Source: Pseudomonadota bacterium
Lineage (GTDB): Bacteria > Pseudomonadota > Alphaproteobacteria > Rhizobiales > Methylopilaceae
NCBI GenBank assembly: GCA_023430145.1
Contig: JAEZCD010000095.1
Span: forward strand, 25,570-89,569
Direction of reading: 5' to 3'
DNA length: 64,000 bases
Shown piece after piece: positions 44,067 to 53,443 of this stretch. The first letter of the stretch is position 1. The number at the start of each line of letters is the position of its first letter. Made by a program: the position numbers and the translations under genes. The notes beneath the pieces were generated by a model. It did not search any database. It worked only from the letters and a program-made list of their open reading frames with translations, and was not told the origin of the DNA.

Positions 44067-45599
44067 TCACCCCAGCGGCCGGATCGACTGCCGGAAGCGG
44101 AACAGCTCGTCGGGGTCGACGGCGGTCTTGATCTTGCGCAGTCGGCGCAGATTGGCGCCGTAATATTGCTGCGGCCAGTCCGTCAGGCTCGGATCGGAGA
44201 AATTCTGGAAGGCGCCCTCGCCGCAGAAGGGCAGCATGGCCTCGTAATACTCGTCGAGCCAATCGTTCGCGGCGAGGATGTCGGCGCGCTTCTCGTGCTC
44301 CTCCCAGACGACCGCCATCGACATCAGCCACTGGCTGTCGCGGTGCGCGAAGGCCGTCTCGCCGGCCGGCGTGTCGTTCACGGCGGCACCGGTCTGGAAG
44401 AGTTTCAGCGACGCTCCGCCCTCGGTGCCGGGAAAGCGGCGCGCGAAGCGGCAGGCGCGCTCGATGGCGCGGTGCCCGAAAGGCTTCGTGACGAAGCGGG
44501 AGCGCTCGCGGAAGTATTCGGGCGGGCCTTCCTCGGAGACGATCTCCTGCCCCTCCCAGTAGGGGAGCACCTCGATCCTGCGCTTCCATGGCTCCGCGAT
44601 GCGCAGCGCCGGCGCGAGGATCTCCAAAAGCTCGCGCCGGGAGCCGTGCAACTGGCCGAGCGCGTTGACGCGGATGTCGCGGCCGTTTCGCTGCTGCTCG
44701 CGGCTCGCCGCGGCGAGCGACAGCTTCACGCCGAAGCCCCGCGTCGCCTGCTGCATGGCCGCCACCAGCGCCTCCAGCACCTCCTCCTGCTGCCGCGTCC
44801 AGGTGATGTCGAAGGCGGTGATGCTGCCGACCTCGAAGGTGTCGAGGACGAACGAGGTGTTGATGCCGAAATTGCCGCCGGCGCCGCCCCTGCAGGCAAA
44901 AAAGAGATCCTCGTTGGTGTTCGCATCGGCCCGGTAGAGCTCGCCGTCGGCGAGCACGATATCTGTACCGAGGAGAAGGTCGGAGCCGATCCCGTGCAGG
45001 CGCATGTCGAAGCCGATGCCGCCGCCGAGCAGGAAGCCGGCGACGCCGACGCCCTTGCAGCGCCCGTGCACGATCGCCACGCCGCGGTTTGCGAGCGCGG
45101 CCCCGACATCGCGGTTCTTGACGCCGGCGCCGACGGTCAGGCGGCCGCTCGCCTCGTCGAAGCGGATGCGGTCGAGGCCGTGCGTGTCGATCAGGAGCCC
45201 CTTGGTGGTCGAGTAGCCGCCGTAATTGTGACCGCCGCCGCGCGGCGCCAGCCGCACCTCGTGCTCGCGGCACCACAGGATCGCGGTGGCGACATCCTGC
45301 GGCGTGCGGCAGCGGGCGATGCCCGCCGGCAGCCGGTCGGCGTAACGCAGATTGCTCGGCAGCGCGGCGGCGAGGAAGCCGCGGTCGCCGGGACGCAGCA
45401 GCCGGCCCGACAGCTTCCGCGACAGCTCCCGCCAGGCCCGGTCGCCGATCTGCGGCTCGGCGAGTGCCGGCGCGGCGCGCCCGAGGACGGCGAAGGCGCC
45501 GATCGCGGCGCCGCCGCCGAGGAAACTGCGGCGCGAGGGAGCGTCATGCAGAGCCACGGACGCGCCGCGCTCCACGATCCGATCGTCGTCACCGCGCAT
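44067..45599 (-). CDS. Tat-exported FAD-linked oxidoreductase (berberine-bridge/PCMH type, bicovalent flavin motif)
   Basis: 510 aa from the ATG at 45599 (AGAGG upstream). A twin-arginine signal SRRSFLGGGAAIGAFAVLG lies within the first 45 residues. The FAD domain has APRGGGHNYGG (His for 8-alpha linkage) and GRCKGVGVAGFLLGGG (Cys for the 6-S-cysteinyl bond), and the C terminus WPQQYYGANLRRLRKIKTAVDP is the BBE domain. Probably a periplasmic sugar or alcohol oxidase or dehydrogenase; substrate unknown. Confidence 0.92.
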   Translation of the reverse strand: MRGDDDRIVERGASVALHDAPSRRSFLGGGAAIGAFAVLGRAAPALAEPQIGDRAWRELSRKLSGRLLRPGDRGFLAAALPSNLRYADRLPAGIARCRTPQDVATAILWCREHEVRLAPRGGGHNYGGYSTTKGLLIDTHGLDRIRFDEASGRLTVGAGVKNRDVGAALANRGVAIVHGRCKGVGVAGFLLGGGIGFDMRLHGIGSDLLLGTDIVLADGELYRADANTNEDLFFACRGGAGGNFGINTSFVLDTFEVGSITAFDITWTRQQEEVLEALVAAMQQATRGFGVKLSLAAASREQQRNGRDIRVNALGQLHGSRRELLEILAPALRIAEPWKRRIEVLPYWEGQEIVSEEGPPEYFRERSRFVTKPFGHRAIERACRFARRFPGTEGGASLKLFQTGAAVNDTPAGETAFAHRDSQWLMSMAVVWEEHEKRADILAANDWLDEYYEAMLPFCGEGAFQNFSDPSLTDWPQQYYGANLRRLRKIKTAVDPDELFRFRQSIRPLG

Positions 45600-45709
45600 G
45601 AGATCCTCTCCCCCGATTCGCGACGCCGGAAGGGTAGAGGCCCGCGCGCCGCTTCGCACCCCGAACCCGTGCTCTCGCCGGCCGGTTGTGGAAGACCGCG
45701 GCGCGAGAA

Positions 45710-46616
45710 ATGTCCGCTCCGCTCGACCGGCTATCATCTCCACGCGCGGCGGAGACCTATGCCGGGGTGCTGGGCGAGAGCGGGCTCGCCGAGTATCGCC
45801 GCCTCGCCGGAGAGGCCTGGGATGCGCTGAACGCCTCCGCTGCGACCGCCGCCGAGCGGCGCGCCGCGCCGGATTTCCAGCGGCTCGAAGCGATCATCGA
45901 CTACTTCGCCGAGCGGGCCGGGGACGTCGATGCCCGCATCGCGCTGCGGGCGGAGGATCTCTCCACCCCGGACAAATATCTGCAGCTCGCCGAGTTCTGT
46001 CTGCAGCAGGGGCGAAAGGAGGAGGCGCTGCGACGGGTCGAGGAAGGCCTCTGGATGTTCGAGGACCAGCGTCCGGACGAGCGGTTCGTGCGTTTCGCTG
46101 CCGGGCTGCTCGCCGGGGGCCGGGCGACGCGACGAAGCCGTGGCGCAGCTGTGGCGCCTGTTCGAGAAGGCGCCGTCCGCCGGGCTCTACGGCGAGCTAC
46201 GCGAGCTCGGCGGCGTACAGGCGCGCAACCGCTGCATCGCCTTCGTCACCGCGAGCCTCGGAAAGAACGAGCGGCTCGGCTGGTACGCACCCGCCGACTT
46301 CCTCGTCGAGATATTGACGCGGGAGACGATGTTCGAAGCCGCGTGGGCGGTAGTGCGCGACCACAAGGTGACTGCGAGGGTGCAGAAGGCTCTCGCGCTC
46401 GCGTCCGAGAAGCAGCATCCGCGCGAAGCGATCGCCGTCTATACCGGCCGCGTCGACGAACTCGTCGCGCGAGGTGGCGACCTCAACTATGCAGAGGCCG
46501 TGACGCTCCTCAACCGCATGGCCGGGCTGCGCAGCTCCGGCGAGCAGGCCGCCCACGTCGCGACGCTGAAGCTGCACCATGCCCGCCGGCGCAATCTCTT
46601 GAAGCTGCTCGGCTGA
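45710..46616 (+). pseudogene. Frameshifted helical-repeat protein, similar to the C-terminal region of SWIM/DUF6880-type proteins
   Basis: The first frame starts at 45710 (MSAPLDRLSSPRAAETY) and reads well to FAAGLLAGG; the second frame resumes with AGRRDEAVAQLWRLFEKAPS and runs to LKLLG at 46616. The switch is at the run of five G at 46115-46119; four G would restore one frame and give about 301 aa of TPR-like helices. Because homopolymers are error-prone, this may be a sequencing slip. The family name is tentative, based on the end segment with paired helices and the closing HHARRRNLLKLL. Confidence 0.65.
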
Positions 46617-46690
46617 GGATCGGGGCGGAGGGAGCAGGGCCGCCGTCTCGCGATATGATCCGTCCGCATCCTCAGCGGGAGCCCCGGGCC

Positions 46691-47251
46691 ATGCCGAAGC
46701 ATCCGAAGAAGCTCGACTTCCCGGTCGCAAAAGTCCGCCGGTATCTCGAGCCCGGGCCGATCGTGCTCGTCTCGTCGGCTTGGCAGGGCCAGGCGAACAT
46801 CATGACCCTCGGCTGGCACACGGTGATGGAGTTCTCGCCCTCGCTCGTCGGCTGCATGATCTCGGCCGGCAACCACAGCTTCGAGATGATCCGCAAGAGC
46901 CGCGAGTGCGTGATCAACCTGCCGACGACGGCGCTGACCGATACCGTCGTCGGCATCGGCAACTGCTCGGGCGCCGAGGTCGACAAGTTCGAGAAATTCG
47001 GGCTGACGGCCGAGCCGGCCGAGAAGGTCGGGGCGCCGCTGATCGGCGAGTGCCACGCGAGCTTCGAGTGCCGGCTGCACGAGGCCGCGCTGGTGGAGAC
47101 ATACAATTTCTTCGTCTTCGAGGTGATGAAGGCGCACGTCGCGCCGAGGCCGAAGCATCCCGAGACGCTGCACTACACGGGCGACGGCCAGTTCATGGTC
47201 TCGGGAAGGATCATCAGCAGGCGATCCGGGTTCCGGCCCGGAATGCTGTGA
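46691..47251 (+). CDS. Flavin reductase-like FMN-binding split-barrel protein
   Basis: 186 aa from the ATG at 46691 (GGGAG about 10 bases upstream). The pattern GPIVLVSSAWQGQANIMTLGW, then CMISAGNHSFEMIRKSRECVINLP, then NCSGAEVDKFEKFGL matches the flavoredoxin/FlaRed family that binds FMN. Role unknown; these often reduce flavin or transfer electrons. Confidence 0.9.
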   Translation: MPKHPKKLDFPVAKVRRYLEPGPIVLVSSAWQGQANIMTLGWHTVMEFSPSLVGCMISAGNHSFEMIRKSRECVINLPTTALTDTVVGIGNCSGAEVDKFEKFGLTAEPAEKVGAPLIGECHASFECRLHEAALVETYNFFVFEVMKAHVAPRPKHPETLHYTGDGQFMVSGRIISRRSGFRPGML

Positions 47252-47422
47252 GGGACCCTCGCGACGCAAGCGAGGCGCCGCGGCCGCGCCTCGGCTAAGC
47301 CGAAGCTCGGCCGGACGAGCGGCGGACCGAGCCGTCCGCAGCGGATGCGGCATTTTCCGTCTTGCCACGGCCGCGGGCGCGGGCGATGGGAAGAGGCGGC
47401 CGGCGGCGGGGAGCAGCCATCA

Positions 47423-48442
47423 ATGAGCGATGCCGACCGGCAGCGCAGCCCGATCTATTATCTCTGCAAAGAGGCGCACAGCTACACGATAGGCGCGTTC
47501 CTCCGCGACTATCCGATCGCCGTCGCCGACGACGTCCGGATCGTGCCCTACGAGAGGCTCGCCTCGACCGGCTGGTTTCGCCCCGGCGCCTTCATCTTCA
47601 CCGATTTCGAGCGCCTCGGCCCGGCGGAGCAGGCGCTCGCGCAGCGCTTCTGGGATGCGATCGGCGAGCAGAACCCGGCCCTGCCGCGGCTCAACCGTCC
47701 GCGATCGGTGCTGCCCCGCTTCGAGATGCTTTGCGCCCTCCGCGAGGCCGGGCTCAACAGCGTCCGCGTCCATCGCGTGCCCGATCGGCACCAGATCGCG
47801 CGCTTTCCCGTCTTCATCCGCTGGGGCGACACCAATCAGGGGATGCCGCTGACGAGGCTGATCCCGGACGCCAACGTGCTCGAGCGTGCGCTCGCCCACA
47901 TCGCACCCGAGGTCCGCAGTCATCCGGACCTGATGATCGTCGAGTTCCGCAATTCCGCCGGGCGCGACGGCAAATATCGCCGGTATTCGGCCTACCGCGT
48001 CGGCGATTGCATCTATGGTCAGCACTGCCGCATCGGCAAGGACTGGTTCGCAAGGTTCACGGGCCAGGATCGGGGCGAGGCGGAGAGGGCGGAGAGCGCC
48101 GGCTACATGGCGGCCAATCCACACGCCGACCGGCTCGCCGGCTATTTCGATGTCGCCGGCGTGCGCTATGGCCGCGCCGACTACTACATGTCGAACGGCA
48201 GGATCGAGGTCTTGGACATCACCACCAATCCGCTGGTCGTCGCCGACCGCGACCATCCGGATGCCGCCGTCTATGCGCGCCTGCACGATGCGGCGATGCG
48301 GAGCCTCGTGGTCGAGCGGCCGGGCCCCCATGTTCGTCTGCCCGACGATGCGCGGGTCGAGGTCGACGGGATACACGCGGAGGTTCTGAAAATGCGCTAT
48401 GATCCGCGCACGGCCGCGGCGAGCGAGCCGAACGCTGCATGA
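47423..48442 (+). CDS. Uncharacterised ATP-grasp-like protein (copy 2)
   Basis: 339 aa from the ATG at 47423 (GGGGAG 9-10 bases upstream). Same plan as the gene at 6392-7351: a FIFTDFERL strand, LNRPRSVLPRFEMLCALREAGLN, RFPVFIRWGDTN, MIVEFRN, then YGRADYYMSNGRIEVLDITTNP. The metal-site-like motif is DITTNP here rather than EINTNP. Stands alone, not in an operon. Function unknown. Confidence 0.7.
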   Translation: MSDADRQRSPIYYLCKEAHSYTIGAFLRDYPIAVADDVRIVPYERLASTGWFRPGAFIFTDFERLGPAEQALAQRFWDAIGEQNPALPRLNRPRSVLPRFEMLCALREAGLNSVRVHRVPDRHQIARFPVFIRWGDTNQGMPLTRLIPDANVLERALAHIAPEVRSHPDLMIVEFRNSAGRDGKYRRYSAYRVGDCIYGQHCRIGKDWFARFTGQDRGEAERAESAGYMAANPHADRLAGYFDVAGVRYGRADYYMSNGRIEVLDITTNPLVVADRDHPDAAVYARLHDAAMRSLVVERPGPHVRLPDDARVEVDGIHAEVLKMRYDPRTAAASEPNAA

Positions 48443-48609
48443 GCGGCCAGGGGCGATCATTCAGCGGACCGAGTGAATGGACTGTCGAGATGTCGGACCG
48501 CTTCGCACGCGCAAATTGCGGGAACCGACGCACGCTGTCAGCCGTTCACGCCTGCTTCAAATGTCCGACGTAGGGTCCGCGGCGCGGGCCTTCCTGTGTA
48601 CGAGTGGTG

Positions 48610-48927
48610 ATGCGGATCATGACGATGCTCGGTCGCTTCGAATGGATGTGGGGGATCACGGCGACCGGCTGGCTCGCCGGTCTCGCCCTTTTCCCCTGGT
48701 TGACCCAGACCCAGGTCTCACTTTCGACATTCGTTCTGCTGGGCGTCGTCGGCATCGCCGTGAGCCCGATGATGGGCGCTGGCGTCCTGTCGCTGATCGC
48801 GCAGTTCCAGGACGATATCTTGTGCAACGACCAGCGGCGTCCGGATACCTTCCTCCCCGCTGCGCTCTCCGCCTCGGTGCTGGCTTTCCTGACGGTCGTC
48901 GGGGCGCTCGCGATCCTCAGCTCGTGA
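48610..48927 (+). CDS. Small membrane protein, unknown
   Basis: 105 aa if read from the ATG at 48610 (GTG codons at 48604 and 48607 precede it). Three hydrophobic segments: WGITATGWLAGLALFPWL, LSTFVLLGVVGIAVSPMMGAGVLSLI and ALSASVLAFLTVVGALAIL, with a DDILCNDQRR loop. No family recognised. Confidence 0.6.
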   Translation: MRIMTMLGRFEWMWGITATGWLAGLALFPWLTQTQVSLSTFVLLGVVGIAVSPMMGAGVLSLIAQFQDDILCNDQRRPDTFLPAALSASVLAFLTVVGALAILSS

Positions 48928-48961
48928 GCGCAACCGCCGGCGGGGAGCCCGGCAAGGCCGC

Positions 48962-49189
48962 TCAGCCGCGTGCGCGCTTCGTCTGCTTCGGCTTCTGCGG
49001 CGCCTCGGCGGCGGCCGCCTGCTCGGCCTCGCGCGCGAGGCGCAGCGCGCGCAGGCGCGAGGTTTTGGCATCCGTGGCGGCGGCCTCGGCCCGATAGGCG
49101 GCCCAGCCGCCTTCCGCCTCGCGCATCTTGGCCTCGGCCTTGTGCGCTCGCACACCGGCTTGTCCGCTCAGTTCCTTGCGCCGGCTCAT
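48962..49189 (-). CDS. Short helical hypothetical protein
   Basis: 75 aa from the ATG at 49189 (GAGG 9 bases upstream). Highly charged single helix rich in Ala, Glu and Arg, ending KTSRLRALRLAREAEQ and a Lys-rich tail. Resembles a group of short conserved rhizobial proteins with the same RLRxLRLAREA ending; function unknown. Confidence 0.65.
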   Translation of the reverse strand: MSRRKELSGQAGVRAHKAEAKMREAEGGWAAYRAEAAATDAKTSRLRALRLAREAEQAAAAEAPQKPKQTKRARG

Positions 49190-49297
49190 CGGCTGCACCT
49201 CGCTCTTCTATCGGGAGTTCGGCCCGATCGCTGCGTGGCGGTCGGCTCGATCGGGCCCCGGGAAATTTGCATGCGGGTCGAGATCGGTTCTCCCCGC

Positions 49298-49513
49298 TCA
49301 GGCCCGATCTTCGTTGGCGGCGCTCAGCTCGCTCTCCCTGGCGAACCGATCGTGCGTCTCGTGTGCGCTCTTCAGCCTATATTGCGGCTCGTCGAGCGAC
49401 TCGTCGTTCGGCATCAGGCGAATGATCGAGTATTCGCCGGCGGTCTTGTTGAGAAATCCGCTCCGCCGCCCGAATGAAACGATCTGACCGACGTGATACT
49501 TGTGCATGGACAT
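49298..49513 (-). CDS. Conserved short hypothetical protein (71 aa)
   Basis: 71 aa from the ATG at 49513 (AAAGGA 7 bases upstream). Begins YHVGQIVSFGRRSG and contains GEYSIIRLMPN and PQYRLKSAHETHDRFARESEL, an SH3-like beta pattern followed by a helix that recurs in rhizobial small proteins. Function unknown. Confidence 0.78.
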   Translation of the reverse strand: MSMHKYHVGQIVSFGRRSGFLNKTAGEYSIIRLMPNDESLDEPQYRLKSAHETHDRFARESELSAANEDRA

Positions 49514-49897
49514 GGATTTTCCTTTGGATCCGGGCGGCTTGCGTGGAAGCGCGATTCGTAACGAGACTGCTCCCGAGAGACCTCGCCGCGATGAGAAATA
49601 TTTCATGAAATTTCTACAACGGCACGGGCTCCGCTTTCGGTAGATATAGTCCGCAGGAAAAATTACAAGCTCGGTACGTGCCGGCAAGCTCTGACGCGGT
49701 ACCATTGTGCGTGCTCGGAAAGATTATTTCTGATGCAGGCCAGCGGTCGAAAGAGATGGTTCGACTGCCATGACTCGCCGGCACAAAATGCCGGGACCGG
49801 TCTGGTCCGATCGGCGGGCGCCGGCGGCCGATTGGCCCGAGGCGGCCGCCGAGGACGAGGCGTCACGGTCCGGCGTTCGGGGTCGCGCGGCCGCCCG
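49514..49897. other. 384-bp AT-richer gap
   Basis: No supported gene. It contains the least GC-rich sequence of the window, with the exact palindrome ATTTCATGAAAT at 49600-49611 next to GAAATATTTC, upstream of the 71-aa gene; probably promoter and operator sequence. Confidence 0.5.
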
Positions 49898-50581
49898 TCA
49901 TCCTTCGAAGGTCGCCGCCGCGAGCGAGTTCGAGCGGAACTGCCGGTTCAGCAGCACCACGGACACGCCGATCGTGGACAGGATCAGGGCGAGGGGGCTG
50001 ATGAACCAGCCGAGATAGCCGAGCGCGAAGAAGAAGGCGCGCAGGCCACGGTTGAAGTTCATGCCGGCGGCGATGTTCATGCGCACTGCCCGCTCGACGG
50101 CGATCGCCGGATCGCGGCCCGATTCGGCCGGCGGCACGCTGCCGATCAGGATCGAGCAATAGTTGAACAGCCGGTACGCCCAGGCGAACTTGAAGAAGGC
50201 GTAGACGAGGATGACGGCGAGGCCGAGCACCTTCACTTCGTAGCCGCCGCGCGTCATCTCGATGCCGAACGGCAGGCTATTGAAGACGGCGACCGCCTCC
50301 TCGCTCGCCCCGAGGAGAGCGAAGCAGCCGCCGATGCCGAGCACGGTGGTGGAGGCGAAGAAGGCGGTGCCGTTCTGCAGCGCCTGCGCGGTGATCGCGT
50401 CGAGCATGCGGTTCTCGCGCGTCGCCATGGTCTCGAGCCACTGCTTGCGCCGGCGGTCCATCACCTTGCTCAGCGTGCGCTCGCGCGTCGGCAGCACCTC
50501 GACGAAGAGCTGGTAGAGCACCCAGGCGGCGACGAAGAGGCCGATCGCGGCATAGTCGAGGAGGCCGAACCCGCTCACCAC
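49898..50581 (-). CDS. DUF599-family membrane protein
   Basis: 227 aa read from the GTG at 50581 (GTG also at 50578). Four hydrophobic segments, starting GLLDYAAIGLFVAAWVLYQLFVE, then the family hallmark RENRMLDAITAQALQNGTAFFASTT, and a C-terminal FFFALGYLGWFISPLALIL. Ten bases after the DUF1489 gene in the same direction. Function unknown. Confidence 0.88.
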   Translation of the reverse strand: MVSGFGLLDYAAIGLFVAAWVLYQLFVEVLPTRERTLSKVMDRRRKQWLETMATRENRMLDAITAQALQNGTAFFASTTVLGIGGCFALLGASEEAVAVFNSLPFGIEMTRGGYEVKVLGLAVILVYAFFKFAWAYRLFNYCSILIGSVPPAESGRDPAIAVERAVRMNIAAGMNFNRGLRAFFFALGYLGWFISPLALILSTIGVSVVLLNRQFRSNSLAAATFEG

Positions 50582-50591
50582 CGGGCTCCGC

Positions 50592-51023
50592 TCACCAGAG
50601 CCCGAGGGCGCGCAGTTCCGTGACGAGCGTCGGCGGCAGGTCGCCGCCGGCATGCGAGCGCAGGTCGCGCGGCGCGTCCGCATCGCGGAGGTAGCGCCAG
50701 CCCTGGAACGGGCGCCGCGGCTGCGGCTCGACGCGGACGAGGCGCGGCTCGAGCACGAGCTCGCAGCGGCCGATTCCGTCCTCGCCCTTGACGGCGCGCA
50801 GATCGAGCAGCGCCTGCCGGACCTGGATCGTGCCCTTGACGATCCAGAACAGCGAGCCGCCGTCGAGCAGCTCGGCGACCTGCTTCGGCATCATGCGCGT
50901 CCGGTGCACCTGCTCCTGCGGCTCGCCGCGGCGGCGCTTCTCGGCCATGCGCTCGGCGATCCAGGCCGCGAGGTCCTCGACCGAGTCGCAGCCGACGCAG
51001 AGCTTTTGCAGGTGGATAGTCAT
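50592..51023 (-). CDS. DUF1489-family protein
   Basis: 143 aa: MTIHLQKLCVGCDSVEDLAAW, HRTRMMPKQVAELLDGGSLFWIVKG and FQGWRYLRDADAPRD are typical of this family, which is mainly alphaproteobacterial. Function unknown; supports the taxonomic placement. Confidence 0.9.
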   Translation of the reverse strand: MTIHLQKLCVGCDSVEDLAAWIAERMAEKRRRGEPQEQVHRTRMMPKQVAELLDGGSLFWIVKGTIQVRQALLDLRAVKGEDGIGRCELVLEPRLVRVEPQPRRPFQGWRYLRDADAPRDLRSHAGGDLPPTLVTELRALGLW

Positions 51024-51528
51024 GCCGGGACGGCTCGCGTGGGGTCGCTCACCCTAACATCTAGGCGCACGCGATGCCCGAGCCGAGAGCGCAGGTCCGG
51101 TCGTCCACAGGCGCGGGCGTACCGCTCGCTTCTCCGCCGTCCTCGGGAACTTCCCTTCGTCGTGCTCCACGAGGGCGCTTCCGCTCGTCGTCCTCCGCGA
51201 GGGCGGAGGACCCAGCCTTTTCGCCCGCAAGCGTGGCTCCCGCGCCCCCCTTCCAGTCGTTACGCCCTGAAGAAAGCTGGATCCTGCGCCTGCGCGCAGG
51301 ATGACGAGCGGAGCAGCTTGCGCGAGGGTTACGAGCGGAGGGCCATCGCACAACACGACGAGTTGGCAAGGCCTTCGCGCAACATGACCGGCGGAGAGGC
51401 TTTCGCGGCGTTGCGAGCCGTGGGCCTTGGCGCAGGACAAGCGAAAGGCTTTCGCGCGGCGTGACGGACGGAGCGGCGTTCGGAGAAGGCGAGACGTGCA
51501 GGGGAGGTGTCCCGAAAGCGCGAACGCC
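51024..51528. repeat. 505-bp gap with degenerate tandem repeats
   Basis: No gene supported. From about 51260 to 51510 a loose unit of roughly 25-30 bases recurs, resembling CTTTCGCGCAACATGACGAGCGGAG, in at least six copies with drift. It begins with a perfect hairpin ATCCTGCGC-CTGC-GCGCAGGAT at 51281-51302, an extragenic palindrome type common in alphaproteobacteria. Confidence 0.6.
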
Positions 51529-52179
51529 TCACGCGGTCTCGTACTTCTCCAGCACCCAGCTCTCCGCCCCGGCTTCGGCCACCCACCGCCGCATCGCCGG
51601 CAGGTCGAGAATCGTCGCCACATAGGCCTGCGCGACCGGATCGTCCGCGGCGAGCCCGTAGGTGCGGAAGCGCGTGGCGACCGGCGCATACATCGCGTCG
51701 GCGGCGCTGAACTCGCCGAACAGGAACGGCCCGCCGCCGCCGAAGGTCTGCCGTGCGTCGCGCCAGATCTCGCAGACGCGGGCGATATCGGCCGCGGCCT
51801 CGGCGCCCGGCGTCCGTCCCGGGAGGCTGCGGCGGACATTCATGGAGAAGTCGCGGCGGAGTGCCTGGAAGCCCGAATGCATCTCCGCCGAGATCGAGCG
51901 CGCCCGCGCCCGGGCCGCATTCTCGGCCGGCCAGAGCGAGCTGTGCCACTCGGCGAGATATTCCAGGATGGCGAGCGAGTCCCACACCGTGATGTCGCCG
52001 TCGATCAGCACCGGCACCTTGCCGGCCGGCGAATGCGACAGGATGCCGGGCCGAAACTCCGGCGTATCGAGCGGCAGGACGATCTCCTCGAACGGGATGT
52101 CGAGCTGCCGCATTGCGATCCATGGCCGCAGCGACCACGACGAATAGGCCTTGTTGCCGATCACGAGCTTCATGGGCAT
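51529..52179 (-). CDS. Glutathione S-transferase family protein
   Basis: 216 aa from the ATG at 52179 (GGAGG 7 bases upstream). Thioredoxin-like domain with NKAYSSWSLRPWIAM and the cis-Pro region SPAGKVPVLIDGD followed by VWDSLAILEYLAE; the helical C-terminal domain follows. The NKAYSSWS start is a distinctive bacterial subgroup. Substrate unknown. Confidence 0.92.
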   Translation of the reverse strand: MPMKLVIGNKAYSSWSLRPWIAMRQLDIPFEEIVLPLDTPEFRPGILSHSPAGKVPVLIDGDITVWDSLAILEYLAEWHSSLWPAENAARARARSISAEMHSGFQALRRDFSMNVRRSLPGRTPGAEAAADIARVCEIWRDARQTFGGGGPFLFGEFSAADAMYAPVATRFRTYGLAADDPVAQAYVATILDLPAMRRWVAEAGAESWVLEKYETA

Positions 52180-52378
52180 GCCCGTCCCTCCATCTGCGGC
52201 GACCATGCCTCGGCGGGGCGGCGACGAAAAGCGAGTCTTCGTCATGGCGGCGATCAGGGTCGCTTATGACGGCTGCAATGCGCAGGAAACAATGGCCGTG
52301 GGTGCACGCAATCGAGCGGCAACCCATCTGCTCTAGGTCCGGCGACTTCCTGCTTGGAACGATTCCGGATCAGCCACC

Positions 52379-53287
52379 ATGACGACTTCTCCGAGCGATT
52401 CCGCCGGCCCGCGGATTTCTGCCATGCTGGGCGTCGGCCTCACTGTCCTCGCGATCGCCGGCGCGACCGGCCTCGCCGTCTGGGCGGGCAGCTCGCGCGG
52501 CGCGGCGGCATCGACCTCGGTCGAGCGCGGCAGCTACCTCGTCAATTCGATTCTCGCCTGCGGGAACTGCCACACGCCGACCGGGCCGAACGGGCCCGTC
52601 CCGGGCAAGGAGTTTTCGGGCGGCATCAGGTTCGATACGCCGGCCTTCGACGTCACCGCCTCCAACATCAGCCAGGACAAGAAGGCGGGCATCGGCGCTT
52701 GGTCGGACGCCGAGATCAAGCGCGCCATCGTCGAGGGCGTGCGCCCGGACGGCAGCCATCTCGCGCCGATCATGCCCTCGGCGTTCTACAAGGTGCTCTC
52801 GCCGGCCGACCTCGATGCCGTCGTCGCCTATCTGCGGACCGTGAAGCCGCAGCCCGACCGGACGCCGCCGCCGAGCTACAAGGCGGCCTTCCACCACGAT
52901 CAGGTGCCCGGCGCCGACAAGCCGATCGGCGAGGCCGAGCGCAAGGATCCCCTCCGCCAGGGCTTTTACCTCGCCACGATCGGCCACTGCATGGAGTGCC
53001 ACACCCCGCGCGGGCCCGAGGGTCTGGACTTCACCAAGGCCGGCAAGGGCGGCACCGAGTTCCCCGGCCCGTGGGGCCTGTCCGTCTCGCGCAACATCAC
53101 CGCGAGCAAGACGAAGGGCGTCGGCGCCTGGTCGGATGAAGAGATCAAGCGCGCCATCCGCCAAGGTAAGTCGCGCGACGGCAGCCCGCTGAAGCCGCCG
53201 ATGGACTATGGCCGCTACGGTGAGATCTCGGAGCCGGATCTCGACGCTCTCGTCGCCTGGCTGCGGACGGTGCCGCCGCAGGAGTGA
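52379..53287 (+). CDS. Membrane-anchored dihaem cytochrome c
   Basis: 302 aa. N-terminal membrane anchor (about 13-37, SAMLGVGLTVLAIAGATGLAVW) then two haem c motifs, Cys61-x2-Cys64-His65 (CGNCH) and Cys204-x2-Cys207-His208 (CMECH). Each half has the ISxDKKxGIGxWSDxEIKRAI pattern typical of the dihaem subunit of alcohol/aldehyde/sugar dehydrogenases. No dehydrogenase gene is adjacent. Confidence 0.93.
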   Translation: MTTSPSDSAGPRISAMLGVGLTVLAIAGATGLAVWAGSSRGAAASTSVERGSYLVNSILACGNCHTPTGPNGPVPGKEFSGGIRFDTPAFDVTASNISQDKKAGIGAWSDAEIKRAIVEGVRPDGSHLAPIMPSAFYKVLSPADLDAVVAYLRTVKPQPDRTPPPSYKAAFHHDQVPGADKPIGEAERKDPLRQGFYLATIGHCMECHTPRGPEGLDFTKAGKGGTEFPGPWGLSVSRNITASKTKGVGAWSDEEIKRAIRQGKSRDGSPLKPPMDYGRYGEISEPDLDALVAWLRTVPPQE

Positions 53288-53443
53288 GCGAGCCTCCCGG
53301 GCGTGCTTCACGCGCTTGTGAGACTCTTTATGCCACCGAGAAGGCCGAGCACGCCGTTTGTCTGGGGAGCAAGATTTCTCTGGGCGTCGCGCACGGCTGG
53401 GCGCTTTCCACCGTCCGCCGCCCGTACCGAGAGGAGACGACGT

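Noticed and set aside
51260..51510. CRISPR array
   Set aside because: Repeat units drift in sequence and length, there are no unique spacers of constant size, and no cas genes are near.
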